The notes: generated by a model from the sequence alone, not told the origin. A stretch of DNA of 64,000 nt from Parvibaculum sp039680535 (GCF_039680535.1 NZ_JBDKSS010000008.1:124001-188000), one strand, 5' to 3'. Positions 1-9,533 are shown, numbered from the stretch's first letter. Program-made: numbers and translations.

Positions 1-693
1 AGCCCGATCGGCAAATATATTCTCGTGCAGAACGTGCCCTTCGAGATTGTCGGCGTCATGGAAGCGAAAGGTGCATCGAGCTTCGGCAGCGATCAGGACG
101 ACATCGCCTTTGTGCCGCTCTCCACCGGTTACATGCGCCTTTTCGGCAAGCGCTATGTGAGCACCATTTCAGTGAAAGCGCAGGACGCCGCTGCCATCGA
201 CGAAACCGAAGCGAAGATCACGGCGCTGCTGACGGCACGGCACAAGACGCAGGACTTTCAGGTCCGCAATACGGCGTCGATCCTCGAAACGGCGGAAGCC
301 ACTCAGAATACGCTGACAATCCTGCTCGGCTCGGTCGCTGCGATTTCGCTCATCGTCGGCGGCATCGGCGTCATGAACATCATGCTCGTCAGCGTCACGG
401 AACGAACGCGGGAGATCGGCATACGCATGGCGACGGGCGCGCGCCAGCTCGACATCATGCTGCAATTCAACACCGAGGCCCTCGTCGTCTGCGGCGTCGG
501 CGGCATCATCGGGGTGCTTGGCGGGCTTGGCACGGCGATGCTCTGCGAGGCATTCGGCGTTTCCGTTGTCTATTCGATCACGCCGCCATTGCTCGCCTTC
601 TCTTGCGCCTTTGCCACCGGCCTCCTATTTGGCTATTTACCCGCACGCAAAGCCGCGAGCCTTGACCCCGTGGTCGCGCTCTCGTCTGAATAA
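1..693 (+). CDS. MacB-type ABC transporter permease, 3' part
   Basis: The reading frame is open from the first base, so the 5' part of the gene lies outside the window. The visible 230 residues are a periplasmic MacB core end followed by the FtsX-like membrane domain. The segment GGIGVMNIMLVSVTERTREI, then GIRMATGA, is the hallmark cytoplasmic/transmembrane stretch of MacB permeases. Two further hydrophobic segments follow before the short tail. MacB works with a periplasmic adaptor and an outer membrane channel to export macrolides, lipopeptides or siderophores. The next gene is such a channel, 11 bp downstream, so this is the end of a tripartite efflux operon. The substrate cannot be deduced. 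Confidence 0.9.
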   Translation, partial: SPIGKYILVQNVPFEIVGVMEAKGASSFGSDQDDIAFVPLSTGYMRLFGKRYVSTISVKAQDAAAIDETEAKITALLTARHKTQDFQVRNTASILETAEATQNTLTILLGSVAAISLIVGGIGVMNIMLVSVTERTREIGIRMATGARQLDIMLQFNTEALVVCGVGGIIGVLGGLGTAMLCEAFGVSVVYSITPPLLAFSCAFATGLLFGYLPARKAASLDPVVALSSE

Positions 694-704
694 GGACTTC
701 CCGA

Positions 705-2081
705 ATGCTGACCGCCCGGCGCCCGCTCGCCACATTCACCGCGCTTCTGATGCTCTCATCCGCGCTTGCCGCCTGCTCCATGGTGCCGGATTACCAACGC
801 CCCGCGGTGGCCGTGCCTGCATCCTTCACGGGCCCCGCGGCGAAGACCGGAACGGTCGAGGTTTCCTCGACATGGTGGTCCTCTTTCAACGATCCCGAGC
901 TTCAAGGCCTGATGGACGAGGCGCTGAAGGAAAATCTCGACATCATTGCCGCGCTTCACCGCGTCGAGCAGGCGCAGGGCCAGCTGCGCAGCACCAATTC
1001 CTCGCTCCTCCCGACATTGGATGCGAGCGGCAGCGCCTCGCGCACCACGTCCAGCGACAAGTCGGGATCGACGCGCGGCGCCAGCGGCGCGCTCAATGTG
1101 AGTTATGCCCTCGACCTATGGGGCCTTTATCGCGCCCAGAGTGAGGCTTCCGAGGCGAGCCTCCGTTCCAGCATCTACGCCAGGGAAGCGTCGGTCCTCG
1201 TCGTGCAGTCTTCGGTGGCGACCACCTATTTCAATGTCCTCAACCTCAGGGATCGGCTCGCCGTTGCGCGCGAGTCCCTCGACGCGGCGCGCGAAACGCT
1301 GAAGCTCGTCGAGTCACGTTTCCAGTTCGGCACCGCCTCCGGCCTCGAGGTGTCCCAGCAGCGCACAGCGCTCGCAGGTATCGAGGCGACCATTCCGCCG
1401 CTCGAGTCCGAGCTTGCGGCAAATCTGCATGCGCTGGCGATCCTGCTCGGAAAGGCGCCCGAAGGTTTCGACGTGAAGACGGCGAGCGGCACCGGCCTGA
1501 CACTTCCTGCGGTCGCGGTCGGCCAGCCCTCGGCGCTGCTCGAACGCCGCCCCGACATTCGTGAAGCGGAAGCGAACCTCCAGTCTGCCAACGCCGATAT
1601 CGGCGCGGCCCGCGCGGCCTTCTTCCCGTCCATCGATCTCTCGGCAGGCAAGAGCGTAGACTGGATCGCCAATCTGGGCACGACCAACGGCAGTTCCATC
1701 GCAGCATCGATCCTCGCGCCGATCTTCTCCGGCGGCGAACTCGAGGGAAATCTCCAGACCGCCAAGGCACGCGACGCGGAACTCGCCGCGACCTATCGCA
1801 AGACGGTGCTGACGGCCTTCGGCGAAGTCGAGGACGCGCTTGCCAGCGCGGACGCCTATAGCCGCCGCCAGTCTTCGCTGACCGTCGCCACCGTCGAGGC
1901 GCGGCGCTCCTACGACCTTTCGCAGGCAAGCTACAAGGCCGGCGCGAGCGACCTCCTTTCGGTTCTCGAAGCGCAGCGGGCCTGGCTCACCGCGCGCGAC
2001 AGCGAGGCGCAGGCGCGGCTCAACCAGTACACGGCGGCGGTCAATCTCTTTGTGGCGCTCGGCGGCGGCTGGAAGTCCTGA
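705..2081 (+). CDS. Outer membrane efflux lipoprotein (NodT/OMF family)
   Basis: A 458-residue TolC-like outer membrane factor. The N-terminus is a lipoprotein signal with lipobox LAAC and Cys24 as the predicted lipidation site, followed by SMVPDYQRP, typical of NodT/OprM proteins. Two OEP repeats follow; LLERRPDIREAEANLQSANA in the middle is the family's best-conserved stretch. It would form the trimeric exit duct for the MacB-type permease encoded just upstream. The 11-bp gap indicates one transcript. The length is normal for the family. Confidence 0.93.
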   Translation: MLTARRPLATFTALLMLSSALAACSMVPDYQRPAVAVPASFTGPAAKTGTVEVSSTWWSSFNDPELQGLMDEALKENLDIIAALHRVEQAQGQLRSTNSSLLPTLDASGSASRTTSSDKSGSTRGASGALNVSYALDLWGLYRAQSEASEASLRSSIYAREASVLVVQSSVATTYFNVLNLRDRLAVARESLDAARETLKLVESRFQFGTASGLEVSQQRTALAGIEATIPPLESELAANLHALAILLGKAPEGFDVKTASGTGLTLPAVAVGQPSALLERRPDIREAEANLQSANADIGAARAAFFPSIDLSAGKSVDWIANLGTTNGSSIAASILAPIFSGGELEGNLQTAKARDAELAATYRKTVLTAFGEVEDALASADAYSRRQSSLTVATVEARRSYDLSQASYKAGASDLLSVLEAQRAWLTARDSEAQARLNQYTAAVNLFVALGGGWKS

Positions 2082-2164
2082 ACAGGCCCTGTTTGCCGTT
2101 GCGGGCTTCCTGACGTCACGGAAAGCGTGTTTACTCCCCGGAACAACAATTCTGGGAGAGAAAC

Positions 2165-3190
2165 ATGTCCAACCTCGTCTCGAAGGAAATCCGTCTGAAG
2201 TCGCGCCCCGTCGGCGCGCCCAAGCCTTCGGATTTCGAACTCGCAACCACTGAAGTCGGACAGCCCGGCGAAGGTGAAGTCCTCGTCCGGAATATCTGGA
2301 TGTCGGTCGATCCCTATATGCGCGGCCGCATGATGGACCGCGAAAGCTACGTCCCCCCTTTCCAGATCGGCGAAGCGCTTCAGGGCGGCGCCATCGGACA
2401 GGTGATCGCCTCGAAATCGCCGAAGCTCGCAGTCGGCGATTATGTGCAGAGCATGTTCGGCTGGCGCGAATATGCGCTCGCGAAAGCGGAGGCCTTCCAG
2501 AAAGTCGATCCCGCGCTCGGGCCCATCGAAGCCTATCTCGGCACGCTCGGCATGCCGGGCATGACGGCCTATGCCGGACTCATGAAGATCGGTGAGCTGA
2601 AGGATGGCGAGACGGTCTTCGTCTCCGCCGCCTCGGGCGCCGTCGGCACGGTCGTCTGCCAGCTCGCCAAGGCGCATGGCTGCTATGTCGTGGGCTCGGC
2701 GGGTTCCGACGAGAAATGCGAATGGCTCGAAAAGGTCGCCGGCATCGACAAGGCCATCAACTACAAGACCTGCGGCGATCTCGACAAGGCAGTCGGCGCG
2801 GCATTCCCGAAGGGCATCGACGTCTATTTCGAGAATGTCGGCGGCAAGCATCTGGAAGTTGCGATCAACCACATGCGCCCCTTCGGCCGCCTCGCACTCT
2901 GCGGCATGATCGAACAATATAACGACACGGCCCCGCGCCCCGGCCCATCCAACCTCATCATGGCCGTCGGCAAGAGCCTGAAGCTCCAGGGCTTCATCGT
3001 CTCGAACCATTTCGACATCATCCCCGCCTTCTATGCCGAGATGGCCAAGCTCAAAAAAGCCGGCAAGATGCACTGGCAGGAAACGGTCGAGAACGGCATC
3101 GAGAACGCGCCCAAGGCCTTCCTCAACCTCTTCTCGGGCGCCAATGTCGGCAAGATGCTCGTGAAGATCGGGCCGGACAAGGCGATCTAG
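2165..3190 (+). CDS. NADP-dependent MDR oxidoreductase (CurA/PTGR-like)
   Basis: A 341-residue zinc-independent medium-chain dehydrogenase/reductase. The N-terminal catalytic domain carries MSVDPYMRGRM, and the Rossmann part has the nucleotide loop SAASGAVGTVVCQLAK and the ENVGG motif, as in leukotriene B4 dehydrogenase/prostaglandin reductase and curcumin reductase CurA. Such enzymes reduce activated alkenes (alpha,beta-unsaturated ketones or aldehydes) with NADPH in the cytosol. A purine-rich ribosome-binding site (GGGAGAG) precedes the ATG. A paralogue follows 74 bp downstream. The substrate is unknown. Confidence 0.9.
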   Translation: MSNLVSKEIRLKSRPVGAPKPSDFELATTEVGQPGEGEVLVRNIWMSVDPYMRGRMMDRESYVPPFQIGEALQGGAIGQVIASKSPKLAVGDYVQSMFGWREYALAKAEAFQKVDPALGPIEAYLGTLGMPGMTAYAGLMKIGELKDGETVFVSAASGAVGTVVCQLAKAHGCYVVGSAGSDEKCEWLEKVAGIDKAINYKTCGDLDKAVGAAFPKGIDVYFENVGGKHLEVAINHMRPFGRLALCGMIEQYNDTAPRPGPSNLIMAVGKSLKLQGFIVSNHFDIIPAFYAEMAKLKKAGKMHWQETVENGIENAPKAFLNLFSGANVGKMLVKIGPDKAI

Positions 3191-3203
3191 TTTTCCCGAT
3201 ACG

Positions 3204-3230
3204 TCCTGGCCCGGCTTGTCCGGGCCAGGA
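3204..3230. repeat. Palindromic intergenic element, short form
   Basis: A perfect 11-bp inverted repeat (TCCTGGCCCGG and its complement) around a 5-base loop, followed by ATGACG. It lies between the two MDR genes. It resembles one arm of the longer GTCA...TGAC palindromic elements at 4291, 40434 and 50575. It has no T-tract, so it is more likely a REP-like element than a terminator, although it could stabilise or attenuate the transcript. Confidence 0.7.
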
Positions 3231-3264
3231 TGACGGGGGGAAGACCAAACGGGGGGAGAGAACC

Positions 3265-4281
3265 ATGCCGACAAAGGCAAAACGCTGGGTGCTTGCGTCG
3301 CGCCCGGAGGGCAAACCGAAGCTCGATAATTTCCGGCTGGAAGAGATCACCCTGCCCGATCCCGGCGAGCATGAACTTCTGATCCGCACCGAATATCACT
3401 CCGTCGATCCCGGCATGCGCTCGCGGCTTTCAAGCGCGAGCTACGCCGCCGCGCTGCCGCTCGGCGAGACCATCGACAGCGCCATGGTCGGCATTGTTGA
3501 AGTGTCGAACAACGAGAAGTTCAAGCCGGGCGACCGCGTAACGGGCGGCTTCGGCTGGGTGAGCCACGCGCTGTCGAATGGCCGCGGCATCCAGAAGCTC
3601 GATCCCGCGCTCTACCACGGCAAGCTCCGCCCCACCGCCGCCATCGGCGTTCTCGGCATTCCGGGCCTCACCTCCTATTTCGGCCTTCTCGATCTTGGAC
3701 GCCCGCAAGAAGGCGACACGGTGCTGATCTCGTCAGCCGCCGGTCCCGTCGGCGCGACGGCGGGCCAGATCGCGAAGATGAAGGGCTGCACCGTTATCGG
3801 CATCGCGGGCTCGAAGGACAAGTGCGACTATGTGCGAAGCCTTGGCTTCGACCGCACGATCAACTACCGCGAGGCGAGCAATCTCCGCGCTGCCATCGCA
3901 GAAACCTGCCCCGGCGGTGTCGACATCTATTTCGACAATGTTGGCGCCGAAATGCTCGACGCGGCGATCCTCAACATGAAGGAACATGGCCGCATCGTCG
4001 TCTCCGGCCAGGTCAGCGAATATAACCGCGCCGACAACGAGCTTCATGGCATCCGCAACGTCACGCGTTTCATCACCCATCGCCTGCGCATGGAAGGCCT
4101 CGTCGTCTTCGACTACTTCAAGGACTTCCGCGCCGCGCAGACCGAAATGGCCGGCTGGATTCACGAAGGCAAGCTCGTCTACACCGAAGATATTTCCGAA
4201 GGCCTCGAAAACTCCGCCAAGGCCTTCATCGGCCTCTTCGAGGGCGAGAACCATGGGCGCAGGCTCATCAAGGTGAGTTGA
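3265..4281 (+). CDS. NADP-dependent MDR oxidoreductase, second paralogue
   Basis: A 338-residue relative of the preceding gene, with the same architecture: HSVDPGMRSRL in the catalytic domain, SSAAGPVGATAGQIAKMKGC as the nucleotide-binding loop, then FDNVGAEMLDAAILNM. A strong GGGGGAGAG ribosome-binding site precedes the ATG. The two proteins align along their whole length but differ in many positions, so this is an old duplication rather than a recent repeat. Reduction of an unsaturated carbonyl compound is likely. The physiological substrate is not evident. Confidence 0.9.
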   Translation: MPTKAKRWVLASRPEGKPKLDNFRLEEITLPDPGEHELLIRTEYHSVDPGMRSRLSSASYAAALPLGETIDSAMVGIVEVSNNEKFKPGDRVTGGFGWVSHALSNGRGIQKLDPALYHGKLRPTAAIGVLGIPGLTSYFGLLDLGRPQEGDTVLISSAAGPVGATAGQIAKMKGCTVIGIAGSKDKCDYVRSLGFDRTINYREASNLRAAIAETCPGGVDIYFDNVGAEMLDAAILNMKEHGRIVVSGQVSEYNRADNELHGIRNVTRFITHRLRMEGLVVFDYFKDFRAAQTEMAGWIHEGKLVYTEDISEGLENSAKAFIGLFEGENHGRRLIKVS

Positions 4282-4290
4282 CCACCATTC

Positions 4291-4370
4291 GTCACCCCGG
4301 GCTTGACCCGGGGGCCATCTTTGCGCCGCGACGTGAAGAAGATGGATGCCGGATCAGGTCCGGCATGACG
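4291..4370. repeat. GTCA...TGAC palindromic intergenic repeat
   Basis: An 80-bp element beginning GTCACCCCGGGCTTGACCCG and ending GGTCCGGCATGACG. Each end is an imperfect hairpin (CCCGGG-CTTGA-CCCGGG and GCCGGA-TCAGG-TCCGGC) joined by a GCCATCTTTGCGCC-type middle. A near-copy occurs at 40434-40515 and a divergent one at 50575-50655. It sits between a convergent gene pair, the usual setting for REP-like elements. Confidence 0.75.
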
Positions 4371-4377
4371 AGAAGAA

Positions 4378-4407
4378 AAAAGGCCCGGCGTTTCCACCGG
4401 GCCTTTT
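4378..4407. terminator. Bidirectional Rho-independent terminator
   Basis: The inverted repeat AAAAGGCCCGG / CCGGGCCTTTT with an 8-base loop. A-tract and T-tract flank the GC stem on opposite sides, so it can terminate both the plus-strand oxidoreductase gene and the minus-strand DAHP synthase gene, whose stop codons face each other across it. Confidence 0.85.
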
Positions 4408-4428
4408 CAATTCATCTGTACGCGAAGA

Positions 4429-5811
4429 TCACTTCGCGCCGACGGCCAGCTTCTGCGCATTGACGCGTTCGGTCTTCAGCCCTTCGGCAATCATGAAGGC
4501 GAGTTCGAGCGACTGGCTCGCATTGAGGCGCGGGTCGCAATGCGTGTGGTAGCGGTCGCCGAGATCCGTCTCGGTGATGGCCTGCGCGCCGCCGAGGCAT
4601 TCGGTGACGTTCTGGCCGGTCATCTCGAAATGGACGCCGCCGGCATGCGTGCCCTCGGCGCGGTGCACAGCCATGAAGGACTGCACTTCGGCGAGAACGC
4701 GGTCGACAGGACGCGTCTTGTAACCGTTCGACGCCTTGATCGTGTTGCCATGCATCGGATCGCAGGACCACACGACCTTCTTGCCCTCGCGCTTGATCGC
4801 ATGGATGAGCGCCGGCAGGTGCTTCTCGACATTCTCCGCGCCGAAACGGCAGATGAGCGTCAGGCGCCCCGGCTCGTTCTTCGGGTTGAGGATGTCGGTC
4901 AGACGCAGAAGCTCTTCGGGGTCCAGCGACGGACCGCACTTCATGCCGATCGGGTTCTTCACGCCGCGCAGGAACTCGACATGGCCATGATCGGGCTGAC
5001 GCGTGCGGTCGCCGATCCAGAGCATGTGGGCGGAGGTGTCGTACCAATCGCCCGTGGTCGAGTCGACGCGCGTCATCGCCTGCTCGAAGCCGAGCAGCAG
5101 CGCCTCGTGGCTCGTGTAGAACTCCGTCGTGTGGAGCTGTGGCAGCGTCTGGGAATTGACGCCACAGGCGCGCATGAAGTCGAGCGCTTCCGTGATGCGG
5201 TTCGCGAGTTCTTCATAGCGCGCGCCTTCCGGGCTGTCGGAAACGAAGCCCAGATTCCAGCGATGCACGAAATCGAGATCGGCATAGCCGCCGGTCGCGA
5301 AAGCGCGGATGAGGTTCAGCGTCGAGGCCGACTGCGAATAGGCGCGCAGCAGCCGCTCCGGATCGGGGATGCGGGATTCCGCCGTGAACTCGATGCCGTT
5401 GATGTTGTCGCCGAGATAGGACGGCAGCGTCACGCCGCCGATCGTCTCCTCGGGCGCCGAACGCGGCTTCGCGAACTGACCGGCGATGCGGCCCACCTTC
5501 ACAATGGGCGAGCCGGCAGCGAAGGTCAGCACGACCGCCATCTGCAGCAGCACGCGGAACGTGTCGCGAATATTGTCGGCAGAGAATTCGGCAAAGCTCT
5601 CGGCGCAGTCGCCGCCCTGGAGCAGAAAAGCGCGGCCTTCGCAGACAGCCGCCAGTTCACGCTTCAGGTTGCGGGCCTCGCCTGCAAAAACCAGCGGCGG
5701 ATAGGAGCGCAAACGGGCCTCGACAGCCTGCAGGGCCGCCGCGTCCGGGTAAATGGGCAGATGCTTGGAGGGCTTTGCCCGCCAGCTATCCGGTGTCCAG
5801 GTCTCCGCCAT
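4429..5811 (-). CDS. Class II 3-deoxy-7-phosphoheptulonate (DAHP) synthase
   Basis: A 460-residue plant/mycobacterial-type (AroAII) DAHP synthase, catalysing the first step of the shikimate pathway: phosphoenolpyruvate plus erythrose-4-phosphate. Motifs include QGGDCAESF (about residue 70), GQFAKPRS, the TSHEALLLGFEQAMTR region, and near the end NPIGMKCGPS and DPMHGNT, which bind substrates and the catalytic metal. The frame could begin three codons earlier (MTI), but MAETWTPDSW matches the usual N-terminus. It is a single gene on the minus strand, followed by a bidirectional terminator. Regulation by aromatic amino acids is typical of the family but not visible here. Confidence 0.95.
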   Translation of the reverse strand: MAETWTPDSWRAKPSKHLPIYPDAAALQAVEARLRSYPPLVFAGEARNLKRELAAVCEGRAFLLQGGDCAESFAEFSADNIRDTFRVLLQMAVVLTFAAGSPIVKVGRIAGQFAKPRSAPEETIGGVTLPSYLGDNINGIEFTAESRIPDPERLLRAYSQSASTLNLIRAFATGGYADLDFVHRWNLGFVSDSPEGARYEELANRITEALDFMRACGVNSQTLPQLHTTEFYTSHEALLLGFEQAMTRVDSTTGDWYDTSAHMLWIGDRTRQPDHGHVEFLRGVKNPIGMKCGPSLDPEELLRLTDILNPKNEPGRLTLICRFGAENVEKHLPALIHAIKREGKKVVWSCDPMHGNTIKASNGYKTRPVDRVLAEVQSFMAVHRAEGTHAGGVHFEMTGQNVTECLGGAQAITETDLGDRYHTHCDPRLNASQSLELAFMIAEGLKTERVNAQKLAVGAK

Positions 5812-5964
5812 GATCGTCACTCCGAAACACGAATAGGCGCATCCGGACGCCTTCGCCCGGCCCTGCGCCGCTCGCTCTCCATATGGAGGGCGGCTTTATA
5901 GGCCACAACCCCTCCAAAGGGAAGTCTAAGCCCTTGAATCGGCTGGATATAGCGGAACAACCGG

Positions 5965-7350
5965 TTAATCGGCGGCCTTTTGGACCGGCGGCGCCCATTT
6001 TTCCTTGAGAGTGACGAGTTCCTCCGCCGCCGAGGGGTGAACGGCGACTGTCTGGTCGAACTGCTTCTTGGTCGCCCCCATGGTGACGGCGATGCCGACG
6101 GCCTGGATGATCTCGCCGGAGCTAGGCCCCATCAGATGGACGCCCAGCACCCGCTCGGACTTCTGGTCGACCACGAGCTTCATGAAGGTCTTTTCCTCGC
6201 GGCCCGTCATGGTGTGCTTCATGGGCCGGAAGCTCGTCTTGTAGATGTCGATCTCGCCGAACTTCTCCCGCGCCTCGTGCTCGGTAAGACCCACTGTGCC
6301 GAGTTCCGGCTGCGAGAAGACGGCGGTCGGAATGACCGAGTGATCGACGGCAATCGGATTGTTGTTGAAGACCGTCTCGGCAAAGGCCTGCCCTTCGCGA
6401 ATGGCGATTGGCGTCAGCGCCGCGCGGTCGGTCACGTCACCCACGGCATAGATGTTCGGCACGCTCGTCTGCGAATAGGCATCGACCTCGATGGCGTCGT
6501 TCTTCCTGATGCTGACACCGATCTCCTCAAGCCCCAGCCCGCGCGAATTCGGCTTGCGGCCTGTCGCATAGTGAACCGCGCCCGTCTCGATCACCGTGCC
6601 ATCCTTCAGCGTCACATGGAGCTTGCCGCCCTTGCGCTCGATCTCGGTGATATGCGCGTGCGTGCGAAGGTCGACGCCCTTCTTGCGCATCTCGTCCATC
6701 AGCCCGACGCGAAGATCTTCGTCGAAACCGCGCAAAATCCTGTCGGCGCGATAGAGCAGCGCCGTCTTCACGCCGAGGCCGTTGAAGATGCCGGTAAATT
6801 CCACCGCGATATAACCGCCGCCGACCACGATGATATGATCCGGCAATTCCTCGAGGTGAAAGGCCTCGTTCGACGTGATGGCGTGTTCGATGCCCTTCAC
6901 GTCATGCGGCAGAAATGGCGTCGCACCGGTCGCAATCAGTATCTTGTCCGCCGTCACGTCGCGGCCTTCGCCGACGAGATGTACCGTGTGCGCGTCCTTC
7001 AGGATCGCGCGCGACTGGATGATGGCGACGCCGGAGCGTTCCAGGTTGCGGATATAGATGCCGTTGAGCCGGTCGATCTCCTTGTCCTTGTTCGCAATGA
7101 GCTTCGCCCAGGAAAAGCGCGTCTCGCCGACCGTCCAGCCGAAGCCCTCCGCGTCCTCGAATTCCTCGGAGAACTGGCTCGCATAGACGAAAAGCTTCTT
7201 CGGTACGCAGCCGCGAATGACGCATGTGCCGCCAACGCGATATTCCTCGGCAACGGCCACCTTCGCGCCATGGCTCGCGGCGATGCGGCTCGCCCGCACA
7301 CCACCCGAGCCCGCGCCGATGACAAAGAGGTCGTAGTCGTATTTGGTCAT
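5965..7350 (-). CDS. gor: Glutathione-disulfide reductase
   Basis: A 461-residue FAD-dependent disulfide reductase. An N-terminal FAD loop (VIGAGSGGVRASR) is followed by the redox pair in GGTCVIRGCVPKK, the NADP(H) site in VVGGGYIAVEF, and a C-terminal HPSAAEEL carrying the His-Glu acid/base pair contributed across the dimer. The combination is diagnostic of glutathione reductase rather than lipoamide dehydrogenase. It keeps cytosolic glutathione reduced. It lies 19 bp downstream of rpiA on the same strand; the pentose-phosphate link to NADPH supply makes joint expression plausible. Confidence 0.93.
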   Translation of the reverse strand: MTKYDYDLFVIGAGSGGVRASRIAASHGAKVAVAEEYRVGGTCVIRGCVPKKLFVYASQFSEEFEDAEGFGWTVGETRFSWAKLIANKDKEIDRLNGIYIRNLERSGVAIIQSRAILKDAHTVHLVGEGRDVTADKILIATGATPFLPHDVKGIEHAITSNEAFHLEELPDHIIVVGGGYIAVEFTGIFNGLGVKTALLYRADRILRGFDEDLRVGLMDEMRKKGVDLRTHAHITEIERKGGKLHVTLKDGTVIETGAVHYATGRKPNSRGLGLEEIGVSIRKNDAIEVDAYSQTSVPNIYAVGDVTDRAALTPIAIREGQAFAETVFNNNPIAVDHSVIPTAVFSQPELGTVGLTEHEAREKFGEIDIYKTSFRPMKHTMTGREEKTFMKLVVDQKSERVLGVHLMGPSSGEIIQAVGIAVTMGATKKQFDQTVAVHPSAAEELVTLKEKWAPPVQKAAD

Positions 7351-7369
7351 GGCCGGCCGCGCTCTGAAA

Positions 7370-8068
7370 TTATTTCGGCTCTATGATATCGACACCCGCA
7401 CTCGTGCCGACAAGGGCCAATGTGGCGATACCGATGAACAATCCGGTTTCGACGACACCGGGAATGAGGTTCAGCTCACGCGCGAGGCCATCCGGATCGG
7501 GAATGCGGCCGAATCTGCAATCGAAGATGAAATTGTTCGAATCCGTGAAGAAGGGCTCGCCATAGCTGTCCGCGCGGCGAACGATCTTGCCCTCGCAGCC
7601 ATGGGCCCGGGCCACTTCCGCGACGCGGCGCACCGTGGCGAGCGATCCGAAGGGAATGACCTCGATCGGCAGCGGAAAGGCGCCGAGCATCGCAACCTTC
7701 TTCGTCGCATCCGTAATGACGATCATCCGATCCGACGCCGTTGCCACGATCTTCTCGCGCAGCAGCGCGCCGCCGCCGCCCTTGATGAGCCGGAGCGCCG
7801 GATCGAACTCGTCCGCGCCGTCAATGGTCAGATCGAGATGCGGCGTGTCGTCGAGATTGGTCAGCGGCACGCCAAGCTCGGTGCAGAGCTTCGCCGTGCG
7901 CTCCGACGTCGGTACGCCAATGACGCGCAAGCCGCCCTTCACGCGCTCTGCCAGCACACGGACGAATTCCTCCGCCGTCGAGCCCGTGCCGATGCCGAGC
8001 TTCATGCCGTCCTCGACATATTCGGCTGCCTTGGCCGCCGCCGCCTTCTTCTGTTCAGCCGGTGTCAT
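7370..8068 (-). CDS. rpiA: Ribose-5-phosphate isomerase A
   Basis: A 232-residue protein interconverting ribose-5-phosphate and ribulose-5-phosphate in the non-oxidative pentose phosphate pathway. The three signature blocks are present: GIGTGSTAEEFV (about residue 26), TIDGADEFD (about 83, with the catalytic acids) and KGGGGALLREKIVA (about 97). Only 4 bp separate it from the upstream dehydrogenase gene, and gor follows 19 bp downstream, suggesting a gabD-rpiA-gor transcript. Confidence 0.95.
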   Translation of the reverse strand: MTPAEQKKAAAAKAAEYVEDGMKLGIGTGSTAEEFVRVLAERVKGGLRVIGVPTSERTAKLCTELGVPLTNLDDTPHLDLTIDGADEFDPALRLIKGGGGALLREKIVATASDRMIVITDATKKVAMLGAFPLPIEVIPFGSLATVRRVAEVARAHGCEGKIVRRADSYGEPFFTDSNNFIFDCRFGRIPDPDGLARELNLIPGVVETGLFIGIATLALVGTSAGVDIIEPK

Positions 8069-8072
8069 CTAC

Positions 8073-9533
8073 TCACAGCCCCGCCATCGCCACATATTTC
8101 ACTTCGAGGAATTCCTCGATGCCCCAGGGCCCGCCCTCGCGGCCGATGCCCGATTCCTTGTATCCGCCGAAAGGCGCCACCTCGGTCGAGATGAGACCGG
8201 CATTGACGCCGACAAGTCCCGCCTCCAGCGCCTGAGCGACGCGCCACACGCGACCAATGTCGCGGGCGTAGAAATAGGAGGCAAGGCCGAAAGGCGTATC
8301 GTTCGCGAGCGCGATCGCCTCGTCCTCCGTCTTGAAGCGGAAGACGGGCGCAACGGGGCCGAAGGTTTCCTCCTGCGCGAGCTTCATCGACGAGTTCGCA
8401 TCGGCGATCACCGTCGGCTCGTAGAAGGAGTGGCCGAGCGCGCTGCGCTTGCCGCCGACGACCACACGGCCGCCCTTGGCAACCGCGTCCGCCACATGCT
8501 CCTCAGCCTTCTCGACGGCAGCCATGTCGATGAGCGGGCCCTGCGCCACGCCCTCTTCGAAGCCGCTGCCCTGCTTCATCGCCCTCACCTTCGCGGCGAG
8601 CTTCTCGACGAAGGCGTCATAGACCTTGTCCTGCACGAGGAAGCGATTGGTGCAGATGCAGGTCTGGCCGGTATTGCGATATTTCGATCCGAGCGCGCCC
8701 TCGACGGCGGCATCGATATCGGCATCGTCGAACACGATGAAGGGCGCGTTGCCGCCGAGTTCCAGCGACACTTTCTTTACGGTCGATGCCGACTGTTCCA
8801 TCAGCTTCTTGCCGACTTCCGTCGAGCCCGTGAACGTGACCTTGCGCACGATTTCGCTCGTCGTCATTTCCGTGCCGATCTCGCCGGCCTTGCCGGTGAC
8901 GACGCTGAAGACGCCGGCGGGAATGCCCGCGCGGTGTGCCAGCTCGGCAAGCGCCAGCGCCGAGAGCGGCGTCTGCGAAGCGGGCTTCACCACCATGGCG
9001 CAACCGGCGGCGAGTGCGGGGCCTGCCTTGCGCGTGATCATCGCGGAAGGAAAGTTCCACGGCGTGATCGCCGCGCAAACGCCGATCGGCTGCTTCAGCA
9101 CGACGATCTGCCGATCCGTCGAAGGCGACGGCACGATGGAGCCATAAACGCGCTTCGCTTCCTCGCTGTAGAATTCGATGAACGAGGCCGCATAGGCGAT
9201 TTCGCCCTTCCCTTCGGCGAGCGGTTTGCCCTGTTCTGCCGTGAGGATCGCGCCGAGATCGTCCTGATTGGCCATCATCAGGTCGAACCAGCGGCGCAGG
9301 ATCGCGGCGCGTTCCTTGGCCGGGCGCCTGCCCCATGCCTTCTGCGCCCTTTCCGCGGCCTTCAGCGCCTCGCGGGTCTCGGCCGCGCCCAGCGACGGGA
9401 CCGTGGCAATAACCTCGTCGGTCGCGGGGTCTGTAACCTTGATTTGCGCCGCCCCTTCACCGACCCATTTTCCGTCGATATAGCAAAGTGTCTTCAACAG
9501 GCTCTGGTCTTTGAGACGCGCGGCGAGCTTCAT
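8073..9533 (-). CDS. gabD: NAD(P)-dependent succinate-semialdehyde dehydrogenase
   Basis: A 486-residue aldehyde dehydrogenase. TPWNFPSAMITRK, FTGSTEVGKKLMEQSA, the general-base Glu in LELGGNAPF and the nucleophile Cys in NTGQTCICTNR are all present, together with PFGGYKESGIGREGG near the C-terminus. The pattern matches the GabD clade, which oxidises succinate semialdehyde to succinate, though glutarate semialdehyde is also possible. The start was set at MKLAARL because GAGGAG lies just upstream; an in-frame ATG 16 codons earlier has no comparable site. No GABA transaminase is nearby. Confidence 0.88.
   Translation of the reverse strand: MKLAARLKDQSLLKTLCYIDGKWVGEGAAQIKVTDPATDEVIATVPSLGAAETREALKAAERAQKAWGRRPAKERAAILRRWFDLMMANQDDLGAILTAEQGKPLAEGKGEIAYAASFIEFYSEEAKRVYGSIVPSPSTDRQIVVLKQPIGVCAAITPWNFPSAMITRKAGPALAAGCAMVVKPASQTPLSALALAELAHRAGIPAGVFSVVTGKAGEIGTEMTTSEIVRKVTFTGSTEVGKKLMEQSASTVKKVSLELGGNAPFIVFDDADIDAAVEGALGSKYRNTGQTCICTNRFLVQDKVYDAFVEKLAAKVRAMKQGSGFEEGVAQGPLIDMAAVEKAEEHVADAVAKGGRVVVGGKRSALGHSFYEPTVIADANSSMKLAQEETFGPVAPVFRFKTEDEAIALANDTPFGLASYFYARDIGRVWRVAQALEAGLVGVNAGLISTEVAPFGGYKESGIGREGGPWGIEEFLEVKYVAMAGL

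Noticed and set aside
4540..5901. Long open frame antisense to DAHP synthase
   Set aside because: The minus-strand frame has all class II DAHP synthase motifs; the antisense translation has none.
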